Shown here: piece after piece, positions 17,501 to 25,812 of the stretch
How positions within the stretch are numbered: position 1 is the first letter of the stretch
Layout of the letters: every line of letters begins with the position of its first letter
Origin: Micromonospora craniellae
GTDB lineage: Bacteria > Actinomycetota > Actinomycetes > Mycobacteriales > Micromonosporaceae
Direction of reading: 5' to 3'
Assembly: GCF_014764405.1 (NCBI RefSeq)
Contig: NZ_CP061725.1
Coordinates: forward strand, 3,720,001 to 3,784,000
Length of the DNA: 64,000 bases
The notes under the pieces: generated by a model
Database searches by the model: none
Seen by the model: the letters and a program-made list of their open reading frames with translations, nothing else
Told to the model about the DNA's origin: nothing
Made by a program: the position numbers and the translations under genes

Positions 17501-17914
17501 TCAGAAGTTGTCGGCCGTGCAGGTGACGACCGCGAACTGCCCTTCGCTGGCGTTCTCCTTGACGACCTCGCCGTCAATGGTGATCTTGCATTCGATCTTG
17601 CTGGAGCCCTTCGACTGGGCCACGACCGTCGGGATGATGATCGTCTCGGTCGACGTGAGCTTCTTCTTCCAGGGCAGCTTCGCCCCGTTGTCCTGCGACT
17701 GGTCGGCGCCGAGGCCGTAGGTCACATCGGCAGTCTTCGGCCCGGTCACCTCCAGGATGATCTCCTTCTCGCCCTTCTTGCCGCTGCCCTTGTCCACGGC
17801 CCCAGCCGCCTGATCCTGCGCTCCCGGGCCGGCCGTGTCGCTCTCACCGGCACCACACGCGATGGCCATGAGCGCGAGAACCGCAACACCAGCAGTGGTG
17901 ATCTTCGTACGCAA
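17501..17914 (-). CDS. MmpS-like lipoprotein
   Basis: 137 residues. The start is TTG 17914 with GAGGAG five bases upstream. A lipoprotein signal ends in LALMAIAC (Cys ~20). After a Gly/Asp/Gln-rich linker, residues ~50-137 match the MmpS small beta-sandwich pattern: LEVTGPKTADVTYGLG, the conserved LPWKKKLTS, and CKITIDGEVVKE near the end. In mycobacteria MmpS proteins partner MmpL exporters; no MmpL is nearby, so a stand-alone cell-surface role is more likely. The gene opposes the phage operon and may be a lysogenic-conversion cargo gene or belong to the flanking element. Confidence 0.72.
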   Translation of the reverse strand: MRTKITTAGVAVLALMAIACGAGESDTAGPGAQDQAAGAVDKGSGKKGEKEIILEVTGPKTADVTYGLGADQSQDNGAKLPWKKKLTSTETIIIPTVVAQSKGSSKIECKITIDGEVVKENASEGQFAVVTCTADNF

Positions 17915-18076
17915 GAAATCTCCTCAAGTCACCCGCTCCGACCTCACCCGGAGCGGCAAAGGCCCGAAGGTAGGGCCCACCACACCACTACGGAACATGA
18001 CTGTCACTCAGCCGATAGTGATCGTGTCCGCACGGGCCACGGTGCATAGCCCAACGGCGAGGACTTGTCACGACGG

Positions 18077-18115
18077 GGAGAGGCCCCGCAGCACTGACGT
18101 CTGCGGGGCCTCTCC
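18077..18115 (-). terminator. Perfect hairpin between 17501 and 18204 genes
   Basis: 15-bp perfect inverted repeat (arms 18077-18091 and 18101-18115, 9-nt loop) in the ~290-bp space between two - strand genes. It lies downstream of the 18204-18722 gene, so it probably ends that transcript. No coding sequence is supported in 17915-18203. Confidence 0.7.
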
Positions 18116-18203
18116 GATGTGGGTTACGAGGTGGGCCGTCCGGTCCCAGGGCATGTGCCTCGGCTTCCTAGCGCCTGATGCGGCGGGCAGGGTTGACCTG
18201 GGT

Positions 18204-18722
18204 TCACGCCGGTACGGGCCCCGCAGACGGAGCATTGACTCTTAGGTGCCATTCACGGACTCCTTCGGGAATCTGCCAGTCCGGAAAGGGGTCGGTTTCG
18301 GGCTCGCGACTCGTACCGCCTGCCGACGTTCCCCGCAGGTAGACCACCGAGCCGTCCCGGGCGTTCAGGCGTAGGGCGGCGGCTATCGGCGACTCCACCC
18401 CGGCCTGTCGGCACAGCTCCCACTGCGCAAGCTGGTCGGGCCGGGCGACGTCGAGCAGCTGGTGCGCGAGCACGAGGATGCGAGCAGCACGCCACCGCGG
18501 CGGTAGCGGATCGCTGGGCAGCGGCACCGGCGTGGCGTCACGCGGCGGCACGGCGGCCCACAGCATCGCGGCGGATCCGGACCGGTGCAGCGCCTTGACC
18601 CCGGCCGGCGACTGGCCGCCTGGCTGAGCGTCCCGACCGTACCGCTGCACTGCGGTGATGTCCGGATGCTCGGCGGCCCGCAGCAGGGCCTCGATCATGT
18701 CCAGGGCCTGGGATACCTGCAC
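18204..18722 (-). CDS. Hypothetical protein
   Basis: 172 residues from GTG 18722, preceded by AGGAG at seven-base spacing. It starts VQVSQALDMIEALLRAAEHPDITAVQRY, helical, and has PPRWRAARILVLAHQLLDVARPDQLAQWELC in the middle and a polar C-terminus. No domain is recognised. It lies among accessory genes flanking the prophage, with another unknown gene upstream on the same strand. Confidence 0.6.
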   Translation of the reverse strand: MQVSQALDMIEALLRAAEHPDITAVQRYGRDAQPGGQSPAGVKALHRSGSAAMLWAAVPPRDATPVPLPSDPLPPRWRAARILVLAHQLLDVARPDQLAQWELCRQAGVESPIAAALRLNARDGSVVYLRGTSAGGTSREPETDPFPDWQIPEGVREWHLRVNAPSAGPVPA

Positions 18723-18809
18723 GGTTGCACTCCTGATCGTAGGGATCTTGGCAGCTCACGGGCCGGATTAGTCTACCGGCGGGCGGGCGGTCCTCGGCTC
18801 CACCGCATG

Positions 18810-19034
18810 TCAGCACGTCCGACCGGTCGCGTGCGGCGGTCGCCAGGTGTCGGCTGTCCCGACGAGTGCCGTCGGTAGATCAGTCGCATCGATTGTGAGC
18901 CATACGCTGCCGATCGGGCCGCCACTGACATCGGACAGCCGGTAACCCTCGATCTCGACCTTGTCGTCCCAGTACAGGCGGGCAAGCCGTACCTGCACAT
19001 GCACCCACATGCCGCGATGCTGTAGGCGCAGCAC
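18810..19034 (-). CDS. Small hypothetical protein
   Basis: 74 residues from GTG 19034, chosen because GAGGAG (19042-19047 on the complement) sits seven bases upstream. The frame is open further 5' but there it reads as Arg-rich shadow. The sequence (VQVRLARLYWDDKVEIEGYRLSDVSG, then GSVWLTIDATDLPTALVG) looks like a compact beta-rich fold. No family is recognised. Confidence 0.55.
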   Translation of the reverse strand: MLRLQHRGMWVHVQVRLARLYWDDKVEIEGYRLSDVSGGPIGSVWLTIDATDLPTALVGTADTWRPPHATGRTC

Positions 19035-19147
19035 GACTGGACTCCTCTGGTCGCCGCCTCGGGGATGCACGACGAGCCGCTCTGCATGGCGATGCAGTAG
19101 CCTCCGTGTCGCCGGGACGGCCTGATCGGCCAAAGAGGCGCGGCCAG

Positions 19148-19372
19148 TCACGGCTGGCCAACCCGCCCGATGCCACCTCGGTGCTTCTCAGCCTGAGTAT
19201 GTAGTAGCGGCAGTGAATGCAGCTCCGTCGGGCCGGTGAGCCACACCTGCTCGTCCGTCTCCGGCTCACTGGGCCGTGGCAGCGCTCCCGACTGTTGCGG
19301 GTACGCGGTCGCAGGTCCCGTCCGGTCGATCGTGGGTTGCTGTTGTCTCCTGTCCAGCCATCGCCACCGCAT
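19148..19372 (-). CDS. Possible small hypothetical protein
   Basis: 74 residues from ATG 19372, preceded by GGGAGG at six-base spacing. The only structured-looking part is EQVWLTGPTELHSLPLLHTQAEKH. It is co-directional with the genes on either side. Codon composition is not clearly better than other frames, so this is a tentative call. Confidence 0.35.
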   Translation of the reverse strand: MRWRWLDRRQQQPTIDRTGPATAYPQQSGALPRPSEPETDEQVWLTGPTELHSLPLLHTQAEKHRGGIGRVGQP

Positions 19373-19539
19373 GGGCCGCCTCCCGCGCATCGGTCCCAGC
19401 GGCCGGGCCCACGGGGCACCGGCCGCCGGTCTCTACCGTCACAGCGGGCACCGCCCGGTCCAGTCTCGGGTCCTGATGGGGCGATCCGCTGCCTATTCGG
19501 ACTATCGACGGCGGTGGGTGCTGATGGCCTAACAGGCTG

Positions 19540-20733
19540 TTAAGTCGCGTCGTGGTCGGGGTCGAGTGGATCGACGCCTACCCGTACGGCCAGGTCTCGC
19601 AGCTGGTCGGAGCCGCGGCGGCGTGCGTCCCGGACCATCTGGCCGACTATCTCTTTAACGGTAGATCGGGAGCGGAGTTCTTGGGTCGAGATGCTGTCCG
19701 CCTGGAGGAACTGTCGCACCGATCGATCGTGCTGGTCCGCCATGAAGTAGCCGCGGCCGGCGTCGATGTGCAGCCGGGCCCGACGCTGGGTGTTCCGCAG
19801 CGCGGTCTGATCGACTCTCTTCGCGTACGTCGGCGCCCGCTCGGGCTCGCCGTTCTCCAGTGCGATGGCCACCCGCCAAGTCGCGCAGTTGGCAGACGAG
19901 AACTCCATCCGCCACCGGTCCGGGCCATTCGCGCGGCGCAGCGCGTCCTCTGCCTCGGCGTAGTGGTCGGCGGCGTCATCACCGCGGCCGAGCGAGGCGG
20001 CCGAGATCGCCGCGTGCAGGTGCAACAACCCGTACCAAGAGGCCATGTCGCCGGTAGCCGTGTCGCCGACGTCCTCTGCGGCTGCTCGCGCCAAGGTCAG
20101 GGACCGCCGCTGTGATCCGCCGGTGAGCGCGACCTGGGCGGTGGCGAACGCCGCGGCGGCGATCTCGTCCGGCTCGTTGAACAGCTGGGCGGCGAGCTGG
20201 GCGCGCTCGGCCAGCCGCATCGACAGGTCGACGTGCCCCAAACTCTTGAGCCCGACCGCGCCGGCGAAGGCCACGCGTGTGAATAGGGCGAGGCCCTGCC
20301 GTTCGGTGGCTTGCACGTTGGCCAGGTGTCGGGTGTCCGCGACCAGGCCCGGCAGCATGGCTGCATAGGAGCCGTAGTCGCAGGCCATGCGGGCACGCAC
20401 GACGGCGTCCGCTCGCCGGGCCACGTCGTCGACGTCGGGCAGTGGCCCGTCGGGGTCGTCGTCGAGTGCCCTGCGGATCCCCGGTGCGGCCGAGTAGACG
20501 GCCAGCTCGGTTGCGTCCCGCGGCTGGGCGGGTTGCGCGGTGAGGTCTTCGACCCGCACTCCGAGTGCCGTGGACAGGGAGATGATCAGCGAGCGTTTCG
20601 TCACCGCCCGCTTGCCGCCCTCGATCATGGCGATGTACGCGCCGCTGACCCCGACGCGGTCAGCGAGTTGTTGCTGGGTCATGCCGGCGGTATCGCGCCA
20701 CCTGGCGATGCGCAGTCCGATGTAGTCGGTCAC
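19540..20733 (-). CDS. XRE-family regulator with TPR-like C-terminal region
   Basis: 397 residues from GTG 20733 (GGGAG six bases upstream), preferred over an in-frame TTG/ATG-like start 15 bases earlier. Residues ~3-60 are a Cro/CI-type helix-turn-helix (LRIARWRDTAGMTQQQLADRVGVSGAYIAMIEGGKRA). The remaining ~330 residues are helical repeats like the TPR-type regulators common in actinomycete integrative elements. It is divergent from the GntR gene at 20962 across a ~230-bp control region with a palindrome, so it may set the element's maintenance state. Confidence 0.8.
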   Translation of the reverse strand: MTDYIGLRIARWRDTAGMTQQQLADRVGVSGAYIAMIEGGKRAVTKRSLIISLSTALGVRVEDLTAQPAQPRDATELAVYSAAPGIRRALDDDPDGPLPDVDDVARRADAVVRARMACDYGSYAAMLPGLVADTRHLANVQATERQGLALFTRVAFAGAVGLKSLGHVDLSMRLAERAQLAAQLFNEPDEIAAAAFATAQVALTGGSQRRSLTLARAAAEDVGDTATGDMASWYGLLHLHAAISAASLGRGDDAADHYAEAEDALRRANGPDRWRMEFSSANCATWRVAIALENGEPERAPTYAKRVDQTALRNTQRRARLHIDAGRGYFMADQHDRSVRQFLQADSISTQELRSRSTVKEIVGQMVRDARRRGSDQLRDLAVRVGVDPLDPDHDAT

Positions 20734-20904
20734 GGTGCCCTCCCGCACGAGGGTTGGGTGAAGACGGTTCGGCTGGCTCCCGCACGAAGACCGGCCGCGT
20801 GGTTGGCACGGTACGCGCCGTCGTGGGCGGCTGCTACTGTGTCGCTAGCGCGCTGGGGTCGGACCGCACATCCGGCCCCTTTTTCATGCCTGGAGGTGCG
20901 CCAA

Positions 20905-20942
20905 CTCGTGGACATGTGTCCACGAGGCGACGTGTCTACGAG
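20905..20942. promoter_or_regulatory. Palindromic operator upstream of the GntR gene
   Basis: Perfect 10-bp arms CTCGTGGACA and TGTCCACGAG around a 2-bp centre (20905-20926), then a further half-site TGTCTACGAG (20933-20942) 16 bp downstream with one mismatch. It lies 20-57 bp before the GntR start at 20962. Size and symmetry fit a dimeric GntR (KorSA-type) autoregulatory site. Confidence 0.7.
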
Positions 20943-20961
20943 GCGTCCTAGCGTCGCGAGC

Positions 20962-21366
20962 ATGATCGATCCGGCGTCCGGGGTGCCTGTCTACCGGCAG
21001 CTCGCCGACGTGCTGCGGGCGCGCATCGTCGCAGGTGAGTGGCTTCCTGGTGCGCGCCTGCCGTCGGAGACCCGCCTAGTGCAGGAATATGGGATCGGGC
21101 GTACGACCGTGCGACGGGCGATTGCGGCACTACGGTCTGCTGGCGTCATTGAGGTCGTGCACGGATGGGGGATGCGTGTGCCGCTGCCGCGCGAGGTGGA
21201 GCGAGTGCGCGGCGAGAGTGGATCGGTCGTCTCGGTGCGGATGCCAACGCCGCTGGAGCGCGCCACCTGGGCGCTGGCTGACGGCGTACCGATGGTCGTG
21301 GTGACCGGCCCGGATGGCCTCGCCGAGGCGTTCCCCGGTGACCGAACCGAGATCGACATCCCGTAG
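20962..21366 (+). CDS. Short GntR-family transcriptional regulator (KorSA-like)
   Basis: 134 residues from ATG 20962. Residues ~8-75 form the winged helix-turn-helix (PVYRQLADVLRARIVAGEW, LPSETRLVQEYGIGRTTVRRAI, AGVIEVVHGWGMRV). The C-terminal ~60 residues are too short for a full UTRA ligand domain. GntR proteins of this size control transfer and replication genes in actinomycete integrative conjugative elements. Here the palindromic repeats just upstream suggest autoregulation. A GTG at 20908 is in frame but lies inside the operator, so the ATG is preferred. Confidence 0.78.
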   Translation: MIDPASGVPVYRQLADVLRARIVAGEWLPGARLPSETRLVQEYGIGRTTVRRAIAALRSAGVIEVVHGWGMRVPLPREVERVRGESGSVVSVRMPTPLERATWALADGVPMVVVTGPDGLAEAFPGDRTEIDIP

Positions 21367-21655
21367 GCGAGCTACGCCCGATACCTCGGTTCCGGCATAT
21401 TCCGCCACTCCACACAGAATGCATCACAATCCATATTGACGGATGTGCCTGACTGTGCTGACTCTGGGTGGTGATCAAGGGGTGTCACTGCCTGGATGAC
21501 TACCGAGCGTTGCCCTTGTAGCACTCAGGCCGAATGGCTGGAATCGTCGCTCGTCTGGACCGTAATGGCCCGTCCAGTGGGTGTTGGCCCCGTGATCCCA
21601 CGGAGTGAAATCGCTCTCTCTTTACGTCTGCGTTACGAAATGGGGGATCGCGACG

Positions 21656-21976
21656 ATGCAGAGCAGGGTCGTTTTTGCCTGCGTGCTGGCCTGCTGGCTG
21701 CTGGTGGCGACAGTCGGGCAGTTGCTCGCCGACCGGGTGTTCCTGGTCGTGTTGGGCGCGGTGATGGTTGTGACCGTCTACGTGTGGGTGCGCTGCACCC
21801 TCAAGGCGGTCGAGCGGCAGCGGTCGCCTGAGAGACACCAGGCGGAGCTGGAAGACGTGCGGCGCCGGGCTGAGGCTCGGGGCTACGTGGCCGGAGCGCG
21901 GAAGCGACTCGATAGCGAAGGGTCGATGCGTCTGCGCCTCGTGCGGGGGGATGGTCAGAGGCCGCACCCCTACTAG
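21656..21976 (+). CDS. Small two-segment membrane protein
   Basis: 106 residues from ATG 21656 with GGGGG ten bases upstream. Two membrane segments (about 5-23 VVFACVLACWLLVATVGQLL and 28-48 FLVVLGAVMVVTVYVWV) are followed by a basic, charged C-terminal helix (LKAVERQRSPERHQAELEDVRRRAEARG). Similar small membrane proteins follow the GntR gene in actinomycete integrative elements. The ~290 bp between the GntR gene and this one show no clear gene. Confidence 0.6.
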   Translation: MQSRVVFACVLACWLLVATVGQLLADRVFLVVLGAVMVVTVYVWVRCTLKAVERQRSPERHQAELEDVRRRAEARGYVAGARKRLDSEGSMRLRLVRGDGQRPHPY

Positions 21977-21990
21977 TCCCCTAAAGATCA

Positions 21991-22018
21991 TCAGGCCCGG
22001 TCGCGAGACCGGGCCTGA
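21991..22018. terminator. Hairpin between membrane protein and tRNA-Ser
   Basis: 12-bp perfect arms (21991-22002 and 22007-22018) with a GCGA tetraloop. It lies between the convergent membrane-protein gene and tRNA-Ser and can terminate both. Confidence 0.8.
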
Positions 22019-22045
22019 CCTGCAACTCTGATCGGCTGCTACGAG

Positions 22046-22130
22046 CGGAGGATACGAGATTCGAACTCGTGAGGGTGTAAACCCAACACGCTTTCCAAGC
22101 GTGCGCCCTAGGCCGCTAGGCGAATCCTCC
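22046..22130 (-). tRNA. tRNA-Ser (anticodon GGA)
   Basis: 85 nt on the complement. The acceptor stem GGAGGAT pairs with ATCCTCC. The anticodon arm CACGC-TTGGAAA-GCGTG gives anticodon GGA. There is a long class II variable arm (TTGGGTTTACACCCTCA), and the T arm contains GTTCGAATC. CCA is not encoded. Its 3' end points left towards the phage and element region, the usual geometry for a tRNA used as an attachment site. Confidence 0.95.
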
Positions 22131-22203
22131 GTCGAACAGGATACAGGTCTCCTTCGACCCGCCTACCCCACCACCCCCTGAGGATCGGGGACGGGTCGGG
22201 TAG

Positions 22204-22301
22204 GCTGGTGCCACCTCCCGTGCGGCGGTATCTCGTGAACCTCCCCAGGGCCGGAAGGCAGCAAGGATAAGCGAGCTCTGCCGGGTGCACGGGAGGCCTT
22301 T
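22204..22301 (+). ncRNA. ffs: Signal recognition particle RNA, small bacterial type
   Basis: The conserved SRP domain IV is present (CCAGGGCCGGAAGGCAGCAA followed by GGATAAGCGAGCTCTG). An outer helix pairs CCTCCCGTGC (22214-22223) with GCACGGGAGG (22287-22296). The product binds Ffh to target membrane proteins. Ends are approximate. Location between tRNA-Ser and dnaX is common in actinobacteria. Confidence 0.93.
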
Positions 22302-22360
22302 CTGTCTCCGGCACCGTGCCTCCCCTCCCACCCAGCGTGGTCGGGCGCTGATCTGTCGGT

Positions 22361-22411
22361 GTTAACAAGGGGCCCTTCCTCTACCGGAGGCGTTAACAAG
22401 GTGCCCTTCCT
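22361..22411. repeat. Direct repeat pair related to dispersed intergenic hairpins
   Basis: GTTAACAAGGGGCCCTTCCT at 22361-22380 recurs with one mismatch at 22392-22411, separated by CTACCGGAGGC. The spacer and purine/pyrimidine arms resemble the hairpins at 32616-32671 and 35259-35316, so this looks like a degenerate member of the same family. It sits between ffs and dnaX. Confidence 0.6.
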
Positions 22412-22512
22412 TACACTCGGCGCTGCATCCGGAGCACCCCGACCAGCGGGGTGGGTGGTCAGTGGGGTGTGCGCGGGGCGAGAATGGCGCGGTCGAGAGG
22501 AGGCGGGACGCC

Positions 22513-25371
22513 GTGGCACTGGCGCTCTACCGCAAGTACCGGCCGCGTACCTTCGCCGAGGTCATCGGGCAGGAGCACGTCACCGACCCGCTGTCGCAGG
22601 CGCTGCGCAGCGGGCGGCTCAACCATGCGTACCTCTTCTCGGGGCCGCGTGGCTGCGGCAAGACCTCCAGCGCCCGCATCCTGGCCCGCTCGCTCAACTG
22701 CGAGCACGGTCCGACCCCGGAGCCCTGCGGCACCTGTGACTCGTGTCGCTCGCTGAGCGGTGACGGGGCCGGCTCGATCGACGTCATCGAGATCGACGCG
22801 GCCAGCCACGGTGGTGTGGACGACGCCCGTGAGCTGCGGGAGAAGGCTTTCTTCGCGCCGGCCAACAGCCGTTTCAAGATCTATGTCATCGACGAGGCGC
22901 ACATGGTCTCGTCGGCCGGCTTCAACGCCCTGCTCAAGCTGGTCGAGGAGCCGCCGGAATACGTCAAGTTCATCTTCGCCACCACCGAGCCGGAGAAGGT
23001 CCTCGGCACGATCAAGTCGCGGACCCACCACTACCCGTTCCGGCTGATCCCGCCGAAGGTGCTCCGGCCCTACCTGGAGCAGCTCACCGAGGCCGAGGGC
23101 GTGCAGGTCGAGCCGGCGGTGTTCCCGCTGGTCGTCCGCGCCGGTGGGGGCAGCGCCCGGGACAGCCTCTCGGTGCTCGACCAGCTCATCGCCGGTGCCG
23201 GCCCGGACGGGGTCAGCTATGCCCGGGCCGCCGCGTTGCTCGGGGTCACCGACGCGGCGTTGATCGACGAGATGTGCGACGCGCTGGCGGCCGGGGACGG
23301 CGCGGCGGCGTACGCGACCGTCGACCGGGTGGCCGAGGCCGGGCACGACCCGCGCCGGTTCGCCTCGGACCTGCTGGAACGCCTGCGCGACCTGATCGTG
23401 CTGCAGCAGGTGCCGGACGCCGCCACCAAGGGGCTCATCGACGGGCCGGACGACCAGATCGAGCGGATGGCCGCCCAGGCCCAGCAGCTCGGGCCGGGCA
23501 CGCTGTCCCGGTGCGCCGACATCGTGCACGACGGCCTGGTGGAGATGCGGGGCACCACCGCGCCCCGGCTGCTGCTGGAACTGATCTGCGCCCGGATGCT
23601 CCTGCCCGGCGTCGACGACTCCACCGGCGGCCTGCTCCAGCGCCTGGAACGCATGGAACGTCGGCTCACACTCGCCGGCACGGACGCGCCGCCGGCCGCC
23701 GTCGGCTCCGCACCCGCGACCGAGCCCGCCGCCGTACGCACGACGACTCCCGCCGCGCCCGCGGCTGCCGCCGCGAACCGGGCCGGGACCGGCACGCCGG
23801 CTCCCGCCCCCACCTCGACGGTGCACTCCGGTCCGACCGGCGACGCCCCGACGGGGAACGCCGCACCCTCGTCGGGCCACGACTCCGACGCTGATGTCGG
23901 GGGCGGCGTCGGCGCGGGAGGATCGGGCGGTGGTCCCGGCGTCGGCGACGTGGGCCAGGTCGACGCGGCAGGACCTGCCACGCGTCGTCCGGTGCCGCCG
24001 TCGGCCGTCATGCCTGACCCGGCGACCCCGGAGCCGCCCCGCCCCGGTGCGACGACGCCCGGGGTACTGGACGCGGTGGCGGTGCGCCGGGCCTGGCCCG
24101 AGGTGGTCGGCAAGGTCAACCGGAGCAACAAGCGGATCGCCGCGCTGATGCGGGACGCGGTGGTGCGGGACCTCGACGGCGACACGCTCGTGGTGACCGT
24201 GAAGTCGGGTGTGCTGGCCAAGATGATGACCGACCACGCCCGGGTGCTCACCGACGCGCTCTACGAGGAGTTGGGCGGGCGCTGGCAGATCCGGTGCGAG
24301 GTGGCCGGCGAGCGGGGCGGCATGTCGCCCGGCAATCCCCGTGCCGCCGTCTCGGCCCCTGCCCGGCCGACGCCCGCCGCCGAGGCTCCCGGCCGCCCCG
24401 CCGGTGCGGGGACCTCGGCCGACAACGGTTCGCGCGACGGCACACCCCACCCGGGTCCCGCCGGTCGGGCCGCAGGCCCTGCCGGTCGTCCCGGTGGCGC
24501 CGACACAGGTTCTGGTGGCGTCGCCACCGCAGGTCCCGGTGGTACGGCCGACGCGGGTCGTGCCGGGGGCACGGCCAGCGCGCCTCCCGGTGGTGCGGCT
24601 GGTTCCGTACGCTCCGAGGGCGCCGCCAACGCGGGTTCCGGTGCCGCGCGCCCCGCTGGCGAGGCCGACGCGGGTGCGCCCGGTGCCGCTGGGCGACCGC
24701 AGGGACGGGCCGGTGGCGACGGAGGTCCGTCGACCATGTCAACCGAGGACGACGAGGGCTGGCCGGAGCCGGCGCGTCCCGGTGGCTCTACGCAGCCCGC
24801 CGAGTCGGATGGGTCGGACGAGGGCTGGCCGCAGGCGGCTCGACCGGGCGGCGTGTCCGCGTCGACCGGGGCCGCCTCGGCAGCGCAGGCCACGGCCGCG
24901 AAGGGCCGATCCGCCCCGGCGTCGGGCGGTAGCGCCGTGGACGCTGCGGCAGGCCGGTCCGGTGCGTCGGCCCCGCCCCGGCAGGCGCCGGCGGGCAACG
25001 GCAACGGCGGCGCCGGTGGCGCGCCGGTAAGCAGCGCGATCGCGGCGGCTCGGGCGGCGGCGGCCGGACGCGGTACGCGTACCGCGGGGGCGGGCACACG
25101 TACCGCTGCGGGGGGCCGGCGGACCGCGGACGCCGAGTTCGCCGGTGAGCCGCCGTACGATCCGGACTTCGACGGTCCGGCGCGCGGTGGCGGGCGTTCC
25201 GGCGGCCCACCGGCGGCGGCGCCGGTCTACGAGGGTTTCGACCCGGGCGACGAGCCGGGGGACGAGGTCATCGACGAGAAGACCGCCCGGGAGTCGGGCG
25301 AGGAGCAGGCGGTACGCCTGCTGCGGGAGGCGTTCGGCGCCGAGAAGATCGACGAGGTGCCGACCCGCTGA
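22513..25371 (+). CDS. dnaX: DNA polymerase III subunit gamma/tau
   Basis: 952 residues from GTG 22513 (GAGAGGAGG upstream). This is the clamp-loader ATPase of the replisome. N-terminal AAA+ core: LYRKYRPRTFAEVIGQEHV, Walker A GPRGCGKTSS (residues ~44-53), the zinc-binding Cys cluster (CEHGPTPEPCGTCDSC), Walker B IDEAHMVS, and sensor/SRC region TIKSRTHHYPF. Residues ~520-620 are a tau-specific domain (VRRAWPEVVGKVNRSNKRIA). The two long linkers (~390-515 and ~630-900) are extreme Ala/Gly/Pro/Thr/Ser-rich sequence with short recurring motifs. No frameshift heptamer is evident, so a single tau-like product is expected. Confidence 0.96.
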   Translation: MALALYRKYRPRTFAEVIGQEHVTDPLSQALRSGRLNHAYLFSGPRGCGKTSSARILARSLNCEHGPTPEPCGTCDSCRSLSGDGAGSIDVIEIDAASHGGVDDARELREKAFFAPANSRFKIYVIDEAHMVSSAGFNALLKLVEEPPEYVKFIFATTEPEKVLGTIKSRTHHYPFRLIPPKVLRPYLEQLTEAEGVQVEPAVFPLVVRAGGGSARDSLSVLDQLIAGAGPDGVSYARAAALLGVTDAALIDEMCDALAAGDGAAAYATVDRVAEAGHDPRRFASDLLERLRDLIVLQQVPDAATKGLIDGPDDQIERMAAQAQQLGPGTLSRCADIVHDGLVEMRGTTAPRLLLELICARMLLPGVDDSTGGLLQRLERMERRLTLAGTDAPPAAVGSAPATEPAAVRTTTPAAPAAAAANRAGTGTPAPAPTSTVHSGPTGDAPTGNAAPSSGHDSDADVGGGVGAGGSGGGPGVGDVGQVDAAGPATRRPVPPSAVMPDPATPEPPRPGATTPGVLDAVAVRRAWPEVVGKVNRSNKRIAALMRDAVVRDLDGDTLVVTVKSGVLAKMMTDHARVLTDALYEELGGRWQIRCEVAGERGGMSPGNPRAAVSAPARPTPAAEAPGRPAGAGTSADNGSRDGTPHPGPAGRAAGPAGRPGGADTGSGGVATAGPGGTADAGRAGGTASAPPGGAAGSVRSEGAANAGSGAARPAGEADAGAPGAAGRPQGRAGGDGGPSTMSTEDDEGWPEPARPGGSTQPAESDGSDEGWPQAARPGGVSASTGAASAAQATAAKGRSAPASGGSAVDAAAGRSGASAPPRQAPAGNGNGGAGGAPVSSAIAAARAAAAGRGTRTAGAGTRTAAGGRRTADAEFAGEPPYDPDFDGPARGGGRSGGPPAAAPVYEGFDPGDEPGDEVIDEKTARESGEEQAVRLLREAFGAEKIDEVPTR

Positions 25372-25471
25372 CCCACGGACGGCACCCGACGGGCGGGGTG
25401 TGGCCGCCGGGTGCGGTCGGTGGGCATGGTTAGGGTGGGCGTGGTCTTGCAAACGAGTCGAGGGAGCCATC

Positions 25472-25804
25472 GTGCGGCCTGGTGGACAGCCGAACATGCA
25501 GCAGATGCTGAAGCAGGCGCAGAAGATGCAGCAGCAGATCGCCAAGGCGCAGGCCGAGTTGGCCGAGGCCGAGGTGAGCGGCACCGCCGGTGGCGGTCTC
25601 GTCACCGCGACCGCGTCCGGCGCCGGTGAGATCAAGAGCATCAAGATCGACCCGAAGGCGGTCGACCCGGAGGACGTGGAGACTCTGGAGGATCTGGTCC
25701 TCGCGGCGCTGCACAACGCCACCGCGGCGGCCCGTGAGCTGACCGACCAGAAGATGGGCCCGGTCGCGGGCGGGATGGGCGGCCTCGGCCTGCCCGGGTT
25801 CTGA
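25472..25804 (+). CDS. YbaB/EbfC family nucleoid-associated protein
   Basis: 110 residues from GTG 25472 with AGGGAG upstream; ATG 25496 (MQQMLKQAQKMQQQ) is an alternative. A dimeric DNA-binding protein with the family's N-terminal coiled helix (MLKQAQKMQQQIAKAQAELAE), beta strands GLVTATASGAGEIKSIKID and a C-terminal helix. It sits between dnaX and recR, the conserved bacterial order, and is probably in one operon with recR (8-bp gap). Confidence 0.93.
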   Translation: MRPGGQPNMQQMLKQAQKMQQQIAKAQAELAEAEVSGTAGGGLVTATASGAGEIKSIKIDPKAVDPEDVETLEDLVLAALHNATAAARELTDQKMGPVAGGMGGLGLPGF

Positions 25805-25812
25805 GCCACCCG

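Noticed and set aside
22046..22130. tRNA-Ser as a proven prophage attachment site
   Set aside because: Geometry fits, but no second copy of the tRNA 3' end and no integrase are visible in the window, so it is kept only as a hypothesis.
22459..24450. 663-residue open frame on the - strand opposite dnaX
   Set aside because: Antisense shadow of dnaX; Arg/Gly/His-rich with no domain, while the + frame contains the AAA+ core and zinc motif.
22513..25371. Programmed frameshift in dnaX giving gamma
   Set aside because: No A-AAA-AAG-like heptamer or following hairpin is seen in this GC-rich gene.
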